Source: Rouxiella sp. WC2420
GTDB lineage: Bacteria; Pseudomonadota; Gammaproteobacteria; Enterobacterales; Enterobacteriaceae
Assembly: GCF_041200025.1 (NCBI RefSeq)
Contig: NZ_CP165628.1
Location: 1,922,001-1,986,000, forward strand
Reading direction: 5' to 3'
Length of the DNA: 64,000 bases
The notes beneath the pieces are model-generated. The model worked only from the letters and a program-made list of their open reading frames with translations. It had not been told where the DNA came from and made no database searches. Positions 27,127 through 36,350 of this stretch are shown one piece after another. The translations under genes and the position numbers were made by a program. Position 1 is the first letter of the stretch, and the number at the start of each line of letters is the position of its first letter.

Positions 27127-27157
27127 AAAAAAAAAGGGACGTAAAACATTACGTCCC
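27127..27157 (-). terminator. Intrinsic terminator of the aromatic acid efflux operon
   Basis: On the minus strand GGGACGTAA, a 4-base loop and TTACGTCCC (27136-27157) are followed by nine T. It lies 28 bases after the stop of the FUSC gene. Confidence 0.92.
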
Positions 27158-27184
27158 AAGTGTAACAGTCATTGAGAGTGAATA

Positions 27185-29185
27185 TTATTGTTTTAAACTA
27201 TGTCGGATCATACGGTCGTACTCGGGAATAACATTTTCAATAAAAAGAATTTTATCAGCCATTAACGTTAATTCTGAAGACTGGGCGTTTTCTTTAACAA
27301 TTGCATGCAACTGTGTCGTGTCTTCGGCATTAAAGTCTTTTTGAGCAAGAACATCTTTCTTCCACTCTGAAATATTCTTAAATAATGAATTCGGAAGCTC
27401 CATGAGTGCAGCTTGTCGACTTAAGGCGCGAATCGTCCTATTAACTTCTAAAGCTCGGTTACCTTCTAAAACAACTTCTTTGCGTGTTTTATCAACCTCT
27501 TGCATCGAGGAGGTTGCCAGCTTATCAATTATTCTGGCATTGATTCTCTCGATGGTCTTGAAACGATCCCCTTTGTCAATCTCCAGGGCATCATTCATTT
27601 CACTATTGAACAATTTTTTACCCGATCCAAATGAGTTAAATAGGGTATTTATTGGAATTAATACAAACAAACGCTGCAATACTAAAACACCCAAGGCTAT
27701 TGCCAATGTACGGACAACCGCGAAAGATATATCCAGCGTATAATCAAAATTGTTTTCTGGCAGAACTGTGACTAAATATCCAATATTAAAACCTGCCGAA
27801 GCAGCAAAGGAAGATAGGCTTGAAAGTCCCATTAAACCAAAAAATAGTGGTATGCCAGCAATAATTATATATAGCTCAATGGCTGATGGCATCTGAGCGG
27901 TAATTATATAAACCACTACACCTACAGGAACGGACAATAGCATTCCTTTGACAACCTTGGCGATTAAAATATCCGCATGAGGCAGTCTGCTGAACATAAT
28001 ACTAAACACGATAGGAACTACGCATATTAAAAAGCTATAAGTCCATGATGTAATGTACCACATGAAATAGGCGATAACAAAATATGTGGCAGTACGTGTT
28101 CCGTTGCGCAAGAAATTATTAAAATCAAAAGTCTTTTTAACCTTTATTGTGGAGTTATAAAACTTCCGATCGTGGAATAATTTATTTTGTAACTCTTTCA
28201 TCGTACAAAAACTTTTGACACAAGAATGCAGTTTATCGACAAAAACAAACTCTATTGGAGTCAGGGACCCATTTGCGAGATGGTCTATTTTTTCTCTCAA
28301 TACGTTGCCCATTAGCATTAATTCGCTATGCTCTTTGTCAATGGCATGTAACGCGTGATGCTTGAGTTTTAGCAAAGAGAGGAAATCCTGGAAACAAGCT
28401 TTCAGATCACCCGAGACCTTATCATTATTTTCCAGCAAAAATACGCTGTCACCAAAGACTGTAAACGCCATCTCATTTATTTTTCGCGCAATTCGTGCGG
28501 CATTCCGTGAGGTATTGCCCTCAAATGTACTGTGTTTGGCAGTATCGTCGATTTGCGCTATCAAAGAGGTGATTTTCAGTAATGATTGTTTATGATCTTT
28601 CTCTGGATCAATTTCCTCTGACAGTAGATCAATAAGCTGTTTTGTACTTCCTTTCAGCATATCAGCTGAATACATTGGCCAGAAGCAAATACTAACAAAG
28701 GCTACCCAGAAAATACCGAAAATGATAGTCCCCACACGGTCGAGAAATATCTCCATCAGCGTATAAGGTGTCGGCCCCAAAATTACCGGGACCATCACCA
28801 TAATACAAATAGTTACACAGGTGAAGGCGCAGCAGAACGACAAATTCATATCACGCGTGTTATAACCGATCCCTGAAAAGATAAAAACAAGTATTGCTAC
28901 ACACATCACAGTCAGTAACGGACTTTGCAGCGTGAAAGACATCATTATGAGGCCAATCAGCCCCCCAAGGATGGTTGCTACGCATTGAGCCATACATTTC
29001 TTTAAAACCTGTGCGTGATCAAGACCAAAGAATGAAATAATTCCGGTGATCGTGACCCACACAGGGTGCTCAAAATTCATTAAGAGCGCGATAATCAAAC
29101 CACCCCATACGGAGATACTTAACTTTATCCCCGTACGCACGGCAAATTTGTTCGTTAACAGAAAAGAGTCCGATGCTGGTCCCAT
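27185..29185 (-). CDS. FUSC-family aromatic acid exporter, AaeB-like
   Basis: This 666-residue inner membrane protein has two blocks of membrane helices (about 15-170 and 355-520), each followed by a cytoplasmic helical region, the layout of AaeB and other FUSC exporters. AaeB pumps out hydroxylated aromatic carboxylic acids such as p-hydroxybenzoate. The ATG has GGAG seven bases upstream. It is the third gene of the order DUF1656, HlyD, FUSC, which matches aaeXAB. The E. coli operon is controlled by the LysR protein AaeR, whereas here IclR genes flank it, so it may serve a different aromatic acid. Confidence 0.9.
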   Translation of the reverse strand: MGPASDSFLLTNKFAVRTGIKLSISVWGGLIIALLMNFEHPVWVTITGIISFFGLDHAQVLKKCMAQCVATILGGLIGLIMMSFTLQSPLLTVMCVAILVFIFSGIGYNTRDMNLSFCCAFTCVTICIMVMVPVILGPTPYTLMEIFLDRVGTIIFGIFWVAFVSICFWPMYSADMLKGSTKQLIDLLSEEIDPEKDHKQSLLKITSLIAQIDDTAKHSTFEGNTSRNAARIARKINEMAFTVFGDSVFLLENNDKVSGDLKACFQDFLSLLKLKHHALHAIDKEHSELMLMGNVLREKIDHLANGSLTPIEFVFVDKLHSCVKSFCTMKELQNKLFHDRKFYNSTIKVKKTFDFNNFLRNGTRTATYFVIAYFMWYITSWTYSFLICVVPIVFSIMFSRLPHADILIAKVVKGMLLSVPVGVVVYIITAQMPSAIELYIIIAGIPLFFGLMGLSSLSSFAASAGFNIGYLVTVLPENNFDYTLDISFAVVRTLAIALGVLVLQRLFVLIPINTLFNSFGSGKKLFNSEMNDALEIDKGDRFKTIERINARIIDKLATSSMQEVDKTRKEVVLEGNRALEVNRTIRALSRQAALMELPNSLFKNISEWKKDVLAQKDFNAEDTTQLHAIVKENAQSSELTLMADKILFIENVIPEYDRMIRHSLKQ

Positions 29186-29208
29186 TTTATACTCCGGAAA
29201 AACTTGTT

Positions 29209-30126
29209 TTAATCTAGAACCGCGCCAATATCAGCCAGAATTGAATGCATCCCGGAAGTTCTAGCTTTATCGTCCGCATTAACAACCCGCACACTTGCAG
29301 ACATACCGGATGAGATATTCATATCCGCTGGAATATTATCAATCTTGATATTTACCGGGATACGTTGCGCTAATCTAATCCAGCTATAGCCTGCCTCGAC
29401 ATCGGGTAGCATTTGATTTCCCGCCGTAATATTCGTGTTGGAAATACCTGCATCGATTGAAGTCACGTGTCCGGTAAGATGACGAGTACCCGCCATCATC
29501 CAAATATCCACGCTGTCACCAATATGAATTTCTGGCAGCTTGGTTTCTTCGAAATAACCGGTCAGGTAGTAACTTCCTTTAACCGTTAACGCCAGTTTGG
29601 TCACACCCTTGTTGACGTAATCGCCTTTAGAAACATCCAGGTTAGTGATCTTTCCGTCATCGGGAGATAGGTAAGTGGTGCGTTGCAAGTCAATCAGCGC
29701 AGACTGCGTTTCAGCCTGGGTTTCCTGATACGTGGCCAGTGCCGATGCCGCATCCAGACGAGAGTTATCAATGTCTTCTTTACTCACCGCAGTTTGCAAA
29801 CGCGCACGGCGATCGGCAATGTTTTGAGCGCGTTGCCAGGCAACTTTTGCCTGAGCTTCCTGTGCAACAGCCTGATCGTAGGCCACCTGATAGCGTGCCT
29901 TATCAACGGTAAACAGGACCTGGCCCTTGCTTACCTGTGAAGTGTTGTGTGCATTGAGCTCTGTGAGCCAGCCTGAGACGTCCGGTGCGATATTAATAAC
30001 ATCTGCACGAACTCTGGCATCACGTGTCCAAGGGGTATACATATATTTGTTCCATATATATGTCGCCGCACAAACAATGAAAACAATCAGGATGAGTGTT
30101 ATAAGAATGTTAATTGTTTTTTTCAT
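29209..30126 (-). CDS. HlyD-type periplasmic adaptor, AaeA-like
   Basis: This 305-residue adaptor has an N-terminal anchor (about 4-24), the YTPWTRDARVRADVINIAPDVSG motif typical of AaeA, a short coiled coil, and a C-terminal barrel with RIPVNIKID. It would connect the FUSC pump to an outer membrane channel. The start overlaps the DUF1656 stop by four bases (30123-30126). Confidence 0.92.
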   Translation of the reverse strand: MKKTINILITLILIVFIVCAATYIWNKYMYTPWTRDARVRADVINIAPDVSGWLTELNAHNTSQVSKGQVLFTVDKARYQVAYDQAVAQEAQAKVAWQRAQNIADRRARLQTAVSKEDIDNSRLDAASALATYQETQAETQSALIDLQRTTYLSPDDGKITNLDVSKGDYVNKGVTKLALTVKGSYYLTGYFEETKLPEIHIGDSVDIWMMAGTRHLTGHVTSIDAGISNTNITAGNQMLPDVEAGYSWIRLAQRIPVNIKIDNIPADMNISSGMSASVRVVNADDKARTSGMHSILADIGAVLD

Positions 30127-30353
30127 TTACCGAATACCGTAGTCATTTGAATCAGGATAACCAATATAAAAGCACTGAGCCCAACAAGAGGTTCAAGCTT
30201 TTTCATAAAAGCAGGAAGCAACCTGGCAATAACATTGTTCAATATTAATGATGCCACTATGGCGATGAGAACCATGCGCGTAAACGGGCTCCATAGTAGA
30301 TCCATAAAAACTAGCTCATGCACTGCCGCCTCCAATAAATCTTTATAAATCAT
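30123..30353 (-). CDS. DUF1656 small membrane protein, AaeX-like
   Basis: This 76-residue protein has two hydrophobic segments (about 20-45 and 55-73) and the family form MxxKDLxxxxHELVFMDLLWSPF. Family members are always near HlyD and FUSC genes; the role is unknown but probably structural for the pump. A longer frame to 30560 would overlap the divergent iclR gene and give a non-family N terminus, so the ATG at 30353 is chosen. No clear ribosome binding site is visible. Confidence 0.85.
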   Translation of the reverse strand: MIYKDLLEAAVHELVFMDLLWSPFTRMVLIAIVASLILNNVIARLLPAFMKKLEPLVGLSAFILVILIQMTTVFGK

Positions 30354-30451
30354 TATGTTGTTAATTCTGGCATCAATTGTGAAAGAATTAATCAACCACA
30401 GTATGATAATGTTAACCGCATTGTGATACAAACTTTGAATCTTAAGATCAC

Positions 30452-30465
30452 AATTAGTGCTAATT
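30452..30465. promoter_or_regulatory. Inverted repeat between aaeX-like and iclR-like genes
   Basis: AATTAG-TG-CTAATT is a perfect 14-bp inverted repeat in the divergent promoter region, 25 bases before the iclR-like start. It is a candidate operator for one of the two IclR proteins. Confidence 0.5.
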
Positions 30466-30489
30466 AAGCAGAGAGGTTGGTTATAATTT

Positions 30490-31176
30490 ATGCCTATGAA
30501 CGAGAGCTCGCTTACTGACGACAGTGCAGGGACGTCTGTGCAGTCAATAAGTCGTGCCATGCAAATAATCCACCTTTTGGAGGCAACGGCTTACCCGTTA
30601 ACGCTGGGTCAGATTGCCAAACAGGTTTCGCTACCGCGCTCGACGGTGCAGCGTTTAACCAATGCTTTGAAAGAGGAAGGCGTGTTGACCTCATTGCCGG
30701 GGTTAGGCTTGGCGTTACAGAAGAAAGGGGCGGCGAGCTGTAAAAACAGAACCCTTAATCTGCTTTCTGAAAATGGCAGCAAAGGACTGGCTGCGTTCAA
30801 ATGCTATCTGGAAAATCCCTATTATGAGGATAACTCATTGATAATTTGCAATATAAACGAAAAGAAAATGACCCCAGTACTGTCAGTTTCACCACGAGTT
30901 CCCTTCGCATTTAATTTAGAAGCAGGTCTCGATGATGCTCTTTTAAAGGAGATTCATGCTTATCTAAAGAGTCAGATAGTGGCAATCGATAAAAGCAAAG
31001 GTATCAATAATCCTAACATCCTGAAAAATGATGCTAATTCAACCTACGTAGAAAAGGGAGGAATTAATCCCTACCTTGGAACAGTTTCTGTGATTAAAGA
31101 ATACCAAGGTGAAAAATATTCAATGACTATTTTTGGCCTGATTTCTAATATAAAAAAATACTTTGGTAAAAAGTAA
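30490..31176 (+). CDS. IclR-like regulator with a divergent effector domain
   Basis: The 228-residue protein has a good IclR-type winged helix (about 18-70, YPLTLGQIAKQVSLPRSTVQRL) that resembles the regulator at 26314. The rest lacks the conserved IclR effector blocks and is shorter and rich in Asn and Lys. It could have lost ligand binding, or it may bind something different. ATG codons at 30490 and 30496 are both possible. It is divergent from the aromatic acid efflux operon and most likely controls it. Confidence 0.8.
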   Translation: MPMNESSLTDDSAGTSVQSISRAMQIIHLLEATAYPLTLGQIAKQVSLPRSTVQRLTNALKEEGVLTSLPGLGLALQKKGAASCKNRTLNLLSENGSKGLAAFKCYLENPYYEDNSLIICNINEKKMTPVLSVSPRVPFAFNLEAGLDDALLKEIHAYLKSQIVAIDKSKGINNPNILKNDANSTYVEKGGINPYLGTVSVIKEYQGEKYSMTIFGLISNIKKYFGKK

Positions 31177-31218
31177 GTCAGGCCAAAAAAATAAATCTTA
31201 TAATGATGGAAGTAAACG

Positions 31219-32085
31219 ATGAATCGTATAATGCAAGAAAGTGTCATTAAAAGCCTTTTAGACTGGATTGAAGAGAACTTACACCTTCCGCTTTCCGTCG
31301 ACTATGTCGCCAGCAAAGCGGGATATTCAAAATGGCATCTTCAGCGAATCTTTAAAGACCATACCGGCATCACTCTAGGTGATTACACCCGAGGGCGCAG
31401 GCTTTCCGAGTGCGCTACTATTTTGAAAATCACCAAAAGGGATATTTATGATATCGCTCTGGAGTACGGATTTGACTCTCAGCCGCACTTTTGTCGAGCG
31501 TTTAAAAACCAGTTTGGCGTTACTCCCAGGGCTTTCAGGAAGTCTGAAATATTAGAAACCAGGCAGTTTTGTGCGCCGATAAAATATAACAGCGAGCCTT
31601 CACTCGAAGCTAATATTGTGACACTTGAAAAAATGCAGCTAGTGGGCAAGAAGAAAGAGATTCGTAGCGAGGTAGGGGATAATGAATACTTCAATTTCAA
31701 CTCCAGAATGAAGAGTTGGGATGACCATTTCCCCCATTTGGTGGATAAACCTGCCTCACTTATCGGCCTGGTTGACTATATATCTGCAAGCAATTCAAAG
31801 CGGGAATATGCGTTTCAGTATACGATGGCCACGGTTCCATCAGATGCAAATATGCCTGCTGACAATGGAGAGTTGATTACCATTGAAAAAGGAAAATATG
31901 TGAAATTTCAGTATGATGGTGCCATGGATGGAATGCAGGATTTTCTTTACAAGATTTACTCGGTATATCTATCAAAAAATAAGCTGATTCGTCGCAAAGG
32001 CGAAGATATCGAAATCTATACTCCTATGATGTCGAGCATCAAGAATCACGGCATTAACTGCCAATACTATGTCCCGATTATATGA
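31219..32085 (+). CDS. AraC-family regulator, Rob-like
   Basis: This 288-residue protein has the AraC DNA-binding domain at the N terminus (about 8-110, with AGYSKWHLQRIFKDHTGITLGDY and GFDSQPHFCRAFKNQFGVTPRAFR), followed by a GyrI-like C-terminal domain. This is the order found in Rob, which senses bile acids and aromatic compounds and turns on efflux. GGAAG precedes the ATG. It follows the iclR-like gene by 42 bases on the same strand and may be co-transcribed with it, which fits a role in efflux control. Confidence 0.88.
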   Translation: MNRIMQESVIKSLLDWIEENLHLPLSVDYVASKAGYSKWHLQRIFKDHTGITLGDYTRGRRLSECATILKITKRDIYDIALEYGFDSQPHFCRAFKNQFGVTPRAFRKSEILETRQFCAPIKYNSEPSLEANIVTLEKMQLVGKKKEIRSEVGDNEYFNFNSRMKSWDDHFPHLVDKPASLIGLVDYISASNSKREYAFQYTMATVPSDANMPADNGELITIEKGKYVKFQYDGAMDGMQDFLYKIYSVYLSKNKLIRRKGEDIEIYTPMMSSIKNHGINCQYYVPII

Positions 32086-32095
32086 CCGCACGGCC

Positions 32096-33364
32096 TTATT
32101 TCAGTTTTACCTGCATCAAATCACTAAATCGCGTGGTATAGGCGGGGGAGAGCATCTCCCGCTTCATCTCCCAGCTTTTGGCAATCCCTTGGCCGGCGAA
32201 CCACACTCGGCCTATGCCTCTGTGATGGATATCATCCAATGCTGCCATCAACTGTTCGCTTTTTGCGCGCGGTGGATGCTCATCAAACAGGCCAGGTTGG
32301 GAGATACCCTGACTGTAAAAATCCCCCAGCATAACGCCACATTTTTGGAAGCGATGACCTTCCTGCCAAATGGCATCCAGGCATTTTGTGGCAGCGGCGA
32401 TAATATCTCGCGTATCTTGCGTTGGGGTTTCAACGCGAGTGGAAGCCATATTGCCATAGTAAATTTCGCCCGCTGTGAAGGGGCTGGTTTTGACAAACGC
32501 GGATATATGGCGGCAGTACTGATGCTCCTTGCGGAGTTTTTCTGCCGCGCGGTTGGCATGACTGCAAATAGCTTCGCGCATTAATTCATACTGTGAGACG
32601 CGGTCACCAAACGATCGCGAACAAATGATTTGCTGTTTGGTGGGAATAAATTCCTCCATGGCCAGGCACGGCTCACCGCGCAGCTCGCGCACCGTTCTTT
32701 CCAGCACTACGCTAAAATGCTTACGGATAAGTCCGGTCGGCGCATCGGCGAGATCCAGCGCGGTCTCAATTCCCATTCCATTTAGCCTTTTCGAGATCCT
32801 TCGGCCAACGCCCCAAACCTCACTTACGTCAACCAGCGCCATGAGTTTACGCTGGCGTGCCAGCAATGAAATATCGACCACGCCCTGCGTGAGAGTCCAT
32901 TTTTTAGCCGCGTGATTGGCAAGCTTGGCCAGCGTCTTGGTTGGGCCAATGCCGACGCCGATGGTTAGCCCTGTCCATTTGTAGACTTTTTCCCTGATTT
33001 CTCTGCCAAATTCTTCAAGGTTTTTGCAATGGCTGACGCCTGTGAGGTCTAAAAATGCTTCGTCGATCGAGTAAATCTCAAAGGCGGGTGCCATCTCTTC
33101 AAGAACTGTCATAACGCGATAGGACATATCGGCGTATAGCGCGTAATTGCTGCTGAAAATCACGGCGTTATGCTGTTCGCATTCGCGGCGAACTTTAAAA
33201 TACGGCGCACCCATTTTTATCCCCGCCACTTTTGCCTCCTTATTTCTGGCGATCACACAGCCATCATTATTGGATAACACCACGATTGGGCGACCCTTTA
33301 GATCAGGGCGAAATGCCGCCTCGCAGCTGGCATAAAAGGAGTTAACGTCGGCAAGGGCAAACAT
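32096..33364 (-). CDS. umuC: DNA polymerase V catalytic subunit
   Basis: This 422-residue Y-family polymerase carries out error-prone synthesis past DNA damage as part of Pol V with two cleaved UmuD subunits. The catalytic acidic residues are D6 in ADVNSFYASCE and D101-E102 in YSIDEAFLD. The length matches E. coli UmuC. The start codon overlaps the umuD stop by one base (33364), so translation is coupled. It converges on the araC gene with a gap of only ten bases. Confidence 0.97.
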   Translation of the reverse strand: MFALADVNSFYASCEAAFRPDLKGRPIVVLSNNDGCVIARNKEAKVAGIKMGAPYFKVRRECEQHNAVIFSSNYALYADMSYRVMTVLEEMAPAFEIYSIDEAFLDLTGVSHCKNLEEFGREIREKVYKWTGLTIGVGIGPTKTLAKLANHAAKKWTLTQGVVDISLLARQRKLMALVDVSEVWGVGRRISKRLNGMGIETALDLADAPTGLIRKHFSVVLERTVRELRGEPCLAMEEFIPTKQQIICSRSFGDRVSQYELMREAICSHANRAAEKLRKEHQYCRHISAFVKTSPFTAGEIYYGNMASTRVETPTQDTRDIIAAATKCLDAIWQEGHRFQKCGVMLGDFYSQGISQPGLFDEHPPRAKSEQLMAALDDIHHRGIGRVWFAGQGIAKSWEMKREMLSPAYTTRFSDLMQVKLK

Positions 33365-33786
33365 TATTGAAAACCGTTAATGCTAAAGGTCACAACACCA
33401 AAGATTTCCAGTTCATCGCCGCCGTCGCGGGGAATAATTGTCGGAAAATTGGGATTCATCGGTTCGAGTTTTATGAAAGGGTGGGTACAAAAGCGTTTCA
33501 CTGTATATTCCCCCGCCACGCAGGCGATGACAATATCGCCGTGTTTAGCCGTCAGGCTTCTGTCTACCACCAGCATTGATCCTTCGTAGATCCCGGCATC
33601 AACCATCGACAAGCCTGTTGCGGTTACAAAGTAGGTTGCCGCCGGATGACTAACGCATAACTTATTGAGATCGATACCCTTCTCGATATAGTCCTGCGCC
33701 GGGCTGGGAAAACCGGCCTGCACCAGCTCTTGATAAAGGGGCAGATTAAGCTCTTCTGGTGAAATTGCCGCTCGCGAAAAATTCAT
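33364..33786 (-). CDS. umuD: Pol V subunit precursor, RecA-activated autoprotease
   Basis: This 140-residue protein cleaves itself on the RecA filament and the product joins UmuC. The catalytic pair falls at S60 (GLSMVDAG) and K97 (EYTVKRF), the same numbers as in E. coli. The cleavage site is A24-G25 instead of the C24-G25 of E. coli UmuD, the Ala-Gly bond found in LexA. GGAG precedes the ATG. A LexA box lies 19 bases upstream. Confidence 0.96.
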   Translation of the reverse strand: MNFSRAAISPEELNLPLYQELVQAGFPSPAQDYIEKGIDLNKLCVSHPAATYFVTATGLSMVDAGIYEGSMLVVDRSLTAKHGDIVIACVAGEYTVKRFCTHPFIKLEPMNPNFPTIIPRDGGDELEIFGVVTFSINGFQ

Positions 33787-33804
33787 AATGGCGCTCCATA
33801 GCTA

Positions 33805-33824
33805 TACTGTTTATGCATACAGTA
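33805..33824. promoter_or_regulatory. LexA (SOS) box of umuDC
   Basis: TACTGTTTATGCATACAGTA matches the consensus TACTGT-N8-ACAGTA at all fixed positions; the symmetry extends by one more base on each side. It sits 19 bases upstream of the umuD start, covering the promoter, so the operon should be repressed tightly until DNA damage. Confidence 0.95.
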
Positions 33825-34066
33825 TAATCATGCTTTAGGAGCTTTGGGAAGCAGGACGAACAGCGTCAAAACGGTAAAGCTGGTTAAGTGCCGTTAAAAT
33901 AACAGAGTTTATTTTTTAGAAAGTAAAATCCGTGCTTAGAAAGTCGATCCCTGCGCTTTACCGTTGTAAATGACTGTGCCGGAGCTGATGCATGTGTTCA
34001 GCCGCCGAATTTCAGCGCACCATGTTTGTTCGATATTGTAAGTTTTAGGTTAATTTTGATGTGTAT

Positions 34067-34285
34067 TTAAGGCATATTCAGCACAAAGCCGTCTTCAAAT
34101 CCGCTCTCTTCATACGATGTTGAGTAAATAATACCCTGATGCCGCATGTCCTCTAAGGCGATATTAATTTCAACTTTAGACCACTCGGCTGGAAACCAAT
34201 CAATAAAGCAAATTCGGCCATGGCGATTTTTAAATTTTTCGCAGCAAAAATCGATAATAGATTTTTGTAATGGAGATAAAACCAT
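34067..34285 (-). CDS. Small hypothetical protein, 72 aa
   Basis: I do not recognise this protein. Its 72 residues are soluble, with an N-terminal helix and a central IDWFPAEWSKVEINIALEDM segment that could form part of a winged helix, so a small DNA-binding protein is possible. GAGG stands five bases before the ATG, a good ribosome binding site. It lies alone between umuDC and an araC gene. Confidence 0.6.
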   Translation of the reverse strand: MVLSPLQKSIIDFCCEKFKNRHGRICFIDWFPAEWSKVEINIALEDMRHQGIIYSTSYEESGFEDGFVLNMP

Positions 34286-34373
34286 AGATACCTCAGTAGA
34301 TCGCCCATAAACCTGTTATTTGGGTGTGGGGATATTTTATAGAGTCAATAAAAGCTATTGTTGATAGGCTTTT

Positions 34374-35231
34374 TTAGTTATTAAGGCTATTTTCTGATGT
34401 GCCAACAGGTATATAAAGACAACCTTGAATCAAAGTTTCATTGCCACTGTTGCATATTTCACCTTCAAAAAAATCGGTAGTTCCTTTTATGGATATATCA
34501 ATCTCAGGCACCAAATTATAATAAACATAGCTCCTGAAAAATAAAAATTCACCAGCACTGCCACTGAAAGGGAATGTTAAACATTCTACTGTGTCATCGG
34601 TTTCCAACAGTCTGGGATCGTCATATGCCGATAAACTCAACTCTTGTAAAATTGAGTGGCTGCGAACGTCTTCACGGGCAATATTCGCAATCATGGTGAA
34701 TTTTTTTCGTTCGCTAGTGTTAATGAGGAATTCTGTTATCAGGGCGCGACCATTCTCCAGAGATTGGTTAATATTTATCAACGTTTCGATATTTGTTCTA
34801 ACAGCCAACGTAGCATTGATTAAAGGGCTTTTTCTTTTAGTTAAAAAATGATTATGACTACAAGTAAAGGGATGAACAATTAACTTTTGGAAACCTTTAA
34901 ATTGAGTGTACTCGTGATGGCTATAAACAGCAGGAGTAATGCCAAAGTGTCTTTTAAAAGCACGAGTGAAAGATTGTTGAGAATCAAAACCTGAAAGTGT
35001 GAAAATTTCCGAAATTTTTAAACTACTGTATCGCAATGCAAGCGCTGCACGGGTAATACGCCTATTGTGAATGTATTTACCTAAAGTGACGCCCATTTTT
35101 GATTTAAATTGTCGCTGTAAATACCATTTGCTGTAGCCCGCTTTCTTGGCTATTTCATGTAAACTCAGTGGTGCTTCCAGCTTGTTTTCAATCCATGAAC
35201 ACAAGTCGTAGTAAAAGTCATCGTGACGCAT
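34374..35231 (-). CDS. AraC-family regulator, Rob-like
   Basis: This 285-residue protein has an N-terminal AraC domain (about 8-105, AGYSKWYLQRQFKSKMGVTLGKY and GFDSQQSFTRAFKRHFGITPAVY), then a C-terminal region that keeps little of the GyrI-like fold. The DNA-binding half is very close to that of the regulator at 31219, so the two may share targets of the marbox type. No clear ribosome binding site. Its codon use is more AT-rich than that of the flanking efflux genes. Confidence 0.85.
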   Translation of the reverse strand: MRHDDFYYDLCSWIENKLEAPLSLHEIAKKAGYSKWYLQRQFKSKMGVTLGKYIHNRRITRAALALRYSSLKISEIFTLSGFDSQQSFTRAFKRHFGITPAVYSHHEYTQFKGFQKLIVHPFTCSHNHFLTKRKSPLINATLAVRTNIETLININQSLENGRALITEFLINTSERKKFTMIANIAREDVRSHSILQELSLSAYDDPRLLETDDTVECLTFPFSGSAGEFLFFRSYVYYNLVPEIDISIKGTTDFFEGEICNSGNETLIQGCLYIPVGTSENSLNN

Positions 35232-35313
35232 ATAGTTTTAACCAATCTACGCTTTATCAGCTGTATTAAAAATTGAATAGAAATGCAAGTTTGCTTGTAA
35301 GCGATCCCTGAAT

Positions 35314-36231
35314 TCAGTCAGCAGTGAGTTCTTTTAGTATCCGACGTAACCAGCGATGTGCTTCATCATATTCAAGTCTCGGGTGCCAGGCCTGGACTAT
35401 CATCACGTTTGATATCGGAATTGGGAGAGTAAAGGGCCTAAGTTTTAGGCCGAGTTGCTCAATGTTTTCCAGCATGGCCGTCGGCATAACAGGAAGGATT
35501 AGATCTGATTTTCCCAAAGCAAACAATGCAGTATGAAACGTTGGGGTTATATAGGTGACACGTCGCTTGATTGACAACTCTGCTAATGCAGTATCAATGG
35601 GGCCTGCGGAGCGGCCGCGGCGTGAAACGCTGATGTGGTCATAAGTAACAAAACGTTCGGGGGTAATTTCCGCATCAAAAATTGGATGATCTTCACGGGC
35701 TATCCCTACAAAAGAGCTGCTGAACAGATTTTGTACTTTAATGTCTGCACCGAATTTTCGAGAAGAGCTGATCACTAAATCGATACTGCCCGCATTAAGA
35801 GGGTCATGATCTAAATCACTCTCTGGAACAAATCTTAGTACGGAATTCGGTGAGTGTTGCTTGAGTATTTCGACAAGTTTCACACCATAGGCACCGATAA
35901 AAAGGTCATTGGCGCGGATGCTGAAAGTCCTGCTCATCGCACTCAGGTCAAAGCCGCGAATTTGCGCGAAAAAAGCCTGGCTAAGTTCGACGATACCTCT
36001 AACTTGCTCCTGAATCTGCAAAGCCTTGGGAGTTGGGATCATGCTATGTTGCGTACGGACCAAAATGGGATCTTCAACCACTAATCGTATTCGCGCGAGT
36101 GTTCGACTCATAGCTGGAGCACTCATATTCATACGATGAGCAGCACCGGCAACAGAGCATTCTTCAATTAAAAAATGCAGTGCAACCAGCAGATTAAGAT
36201 CCATTTTTTTCATGATAAATAAATATCCCAT
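35314..36231 (-). CDS. LysR-family regulator
   Basis: This protein of up to 305 residues has the N-terminal winged helix (CSVAGAAHRMNMSAPAMSRTLARIR) and a LysR effector domain. It resembles the NodD/LeuO-like branch, in which the first helix reads MDLNLLVALHFLI. Starts at 36231, 36213 and 36204 are in frame; the family form favours one of the last two. It lies 119 bases downstream of the second efflux operon on the same strand and may regulate it. Confidence 0.85.
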   Translation of the reverse strand: MGYLFIMKKMDLNLLVALHFLIEECSVAGAAHRMNMSAPAMSRTLARIRLVVEDPILVRTQHSMIPTPKALQIQEQVRGIVELSQAFFAQIRGFDLSAMSRTFSIRANDLFIGAYGVKLVEILKQHSPNSVLRFVPESDLDHDPLNAGSIDLVISSSRKFGADIKVQNLFSSSFVGIAREDHPIFDAEITPERFVTYDHISVSRRGRSAGPIDTALAELSIKRRVTYITPTFHTALFALGKSDLILPVMPTAMLENIEQLGLKLRPFTLPIPISNVMIVQAWHPRLEYDEAHRWLRRILKELTAD

Positions 36232-36315
36232 TCAAGATACGATGACAGAAGTATCTGGTTATTAAGCTGATTTTCAAAACTAAACTGCCGCAATGATATT
36301 CAGCGACCGCCCATT

Positions 36316-36343
36316 GGCGCCATGCCGCTATCAGCATGGCGCC
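36316..36343. terminator. Hairpin after the second efflux operon
   Basis: GGCGCCATGC (36316-36325) and GCATGGCGCC (36334-36343) form a perfect 10-bp stem, eight bases after the stop of the minus-strand outer membrane factor gene. There is no T run in that direction, so it may act as an mRNA 3' stabiliser as much as a terminator. Confidence 0.6.
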
Positions 36344-36350
36344 GGTCTTG

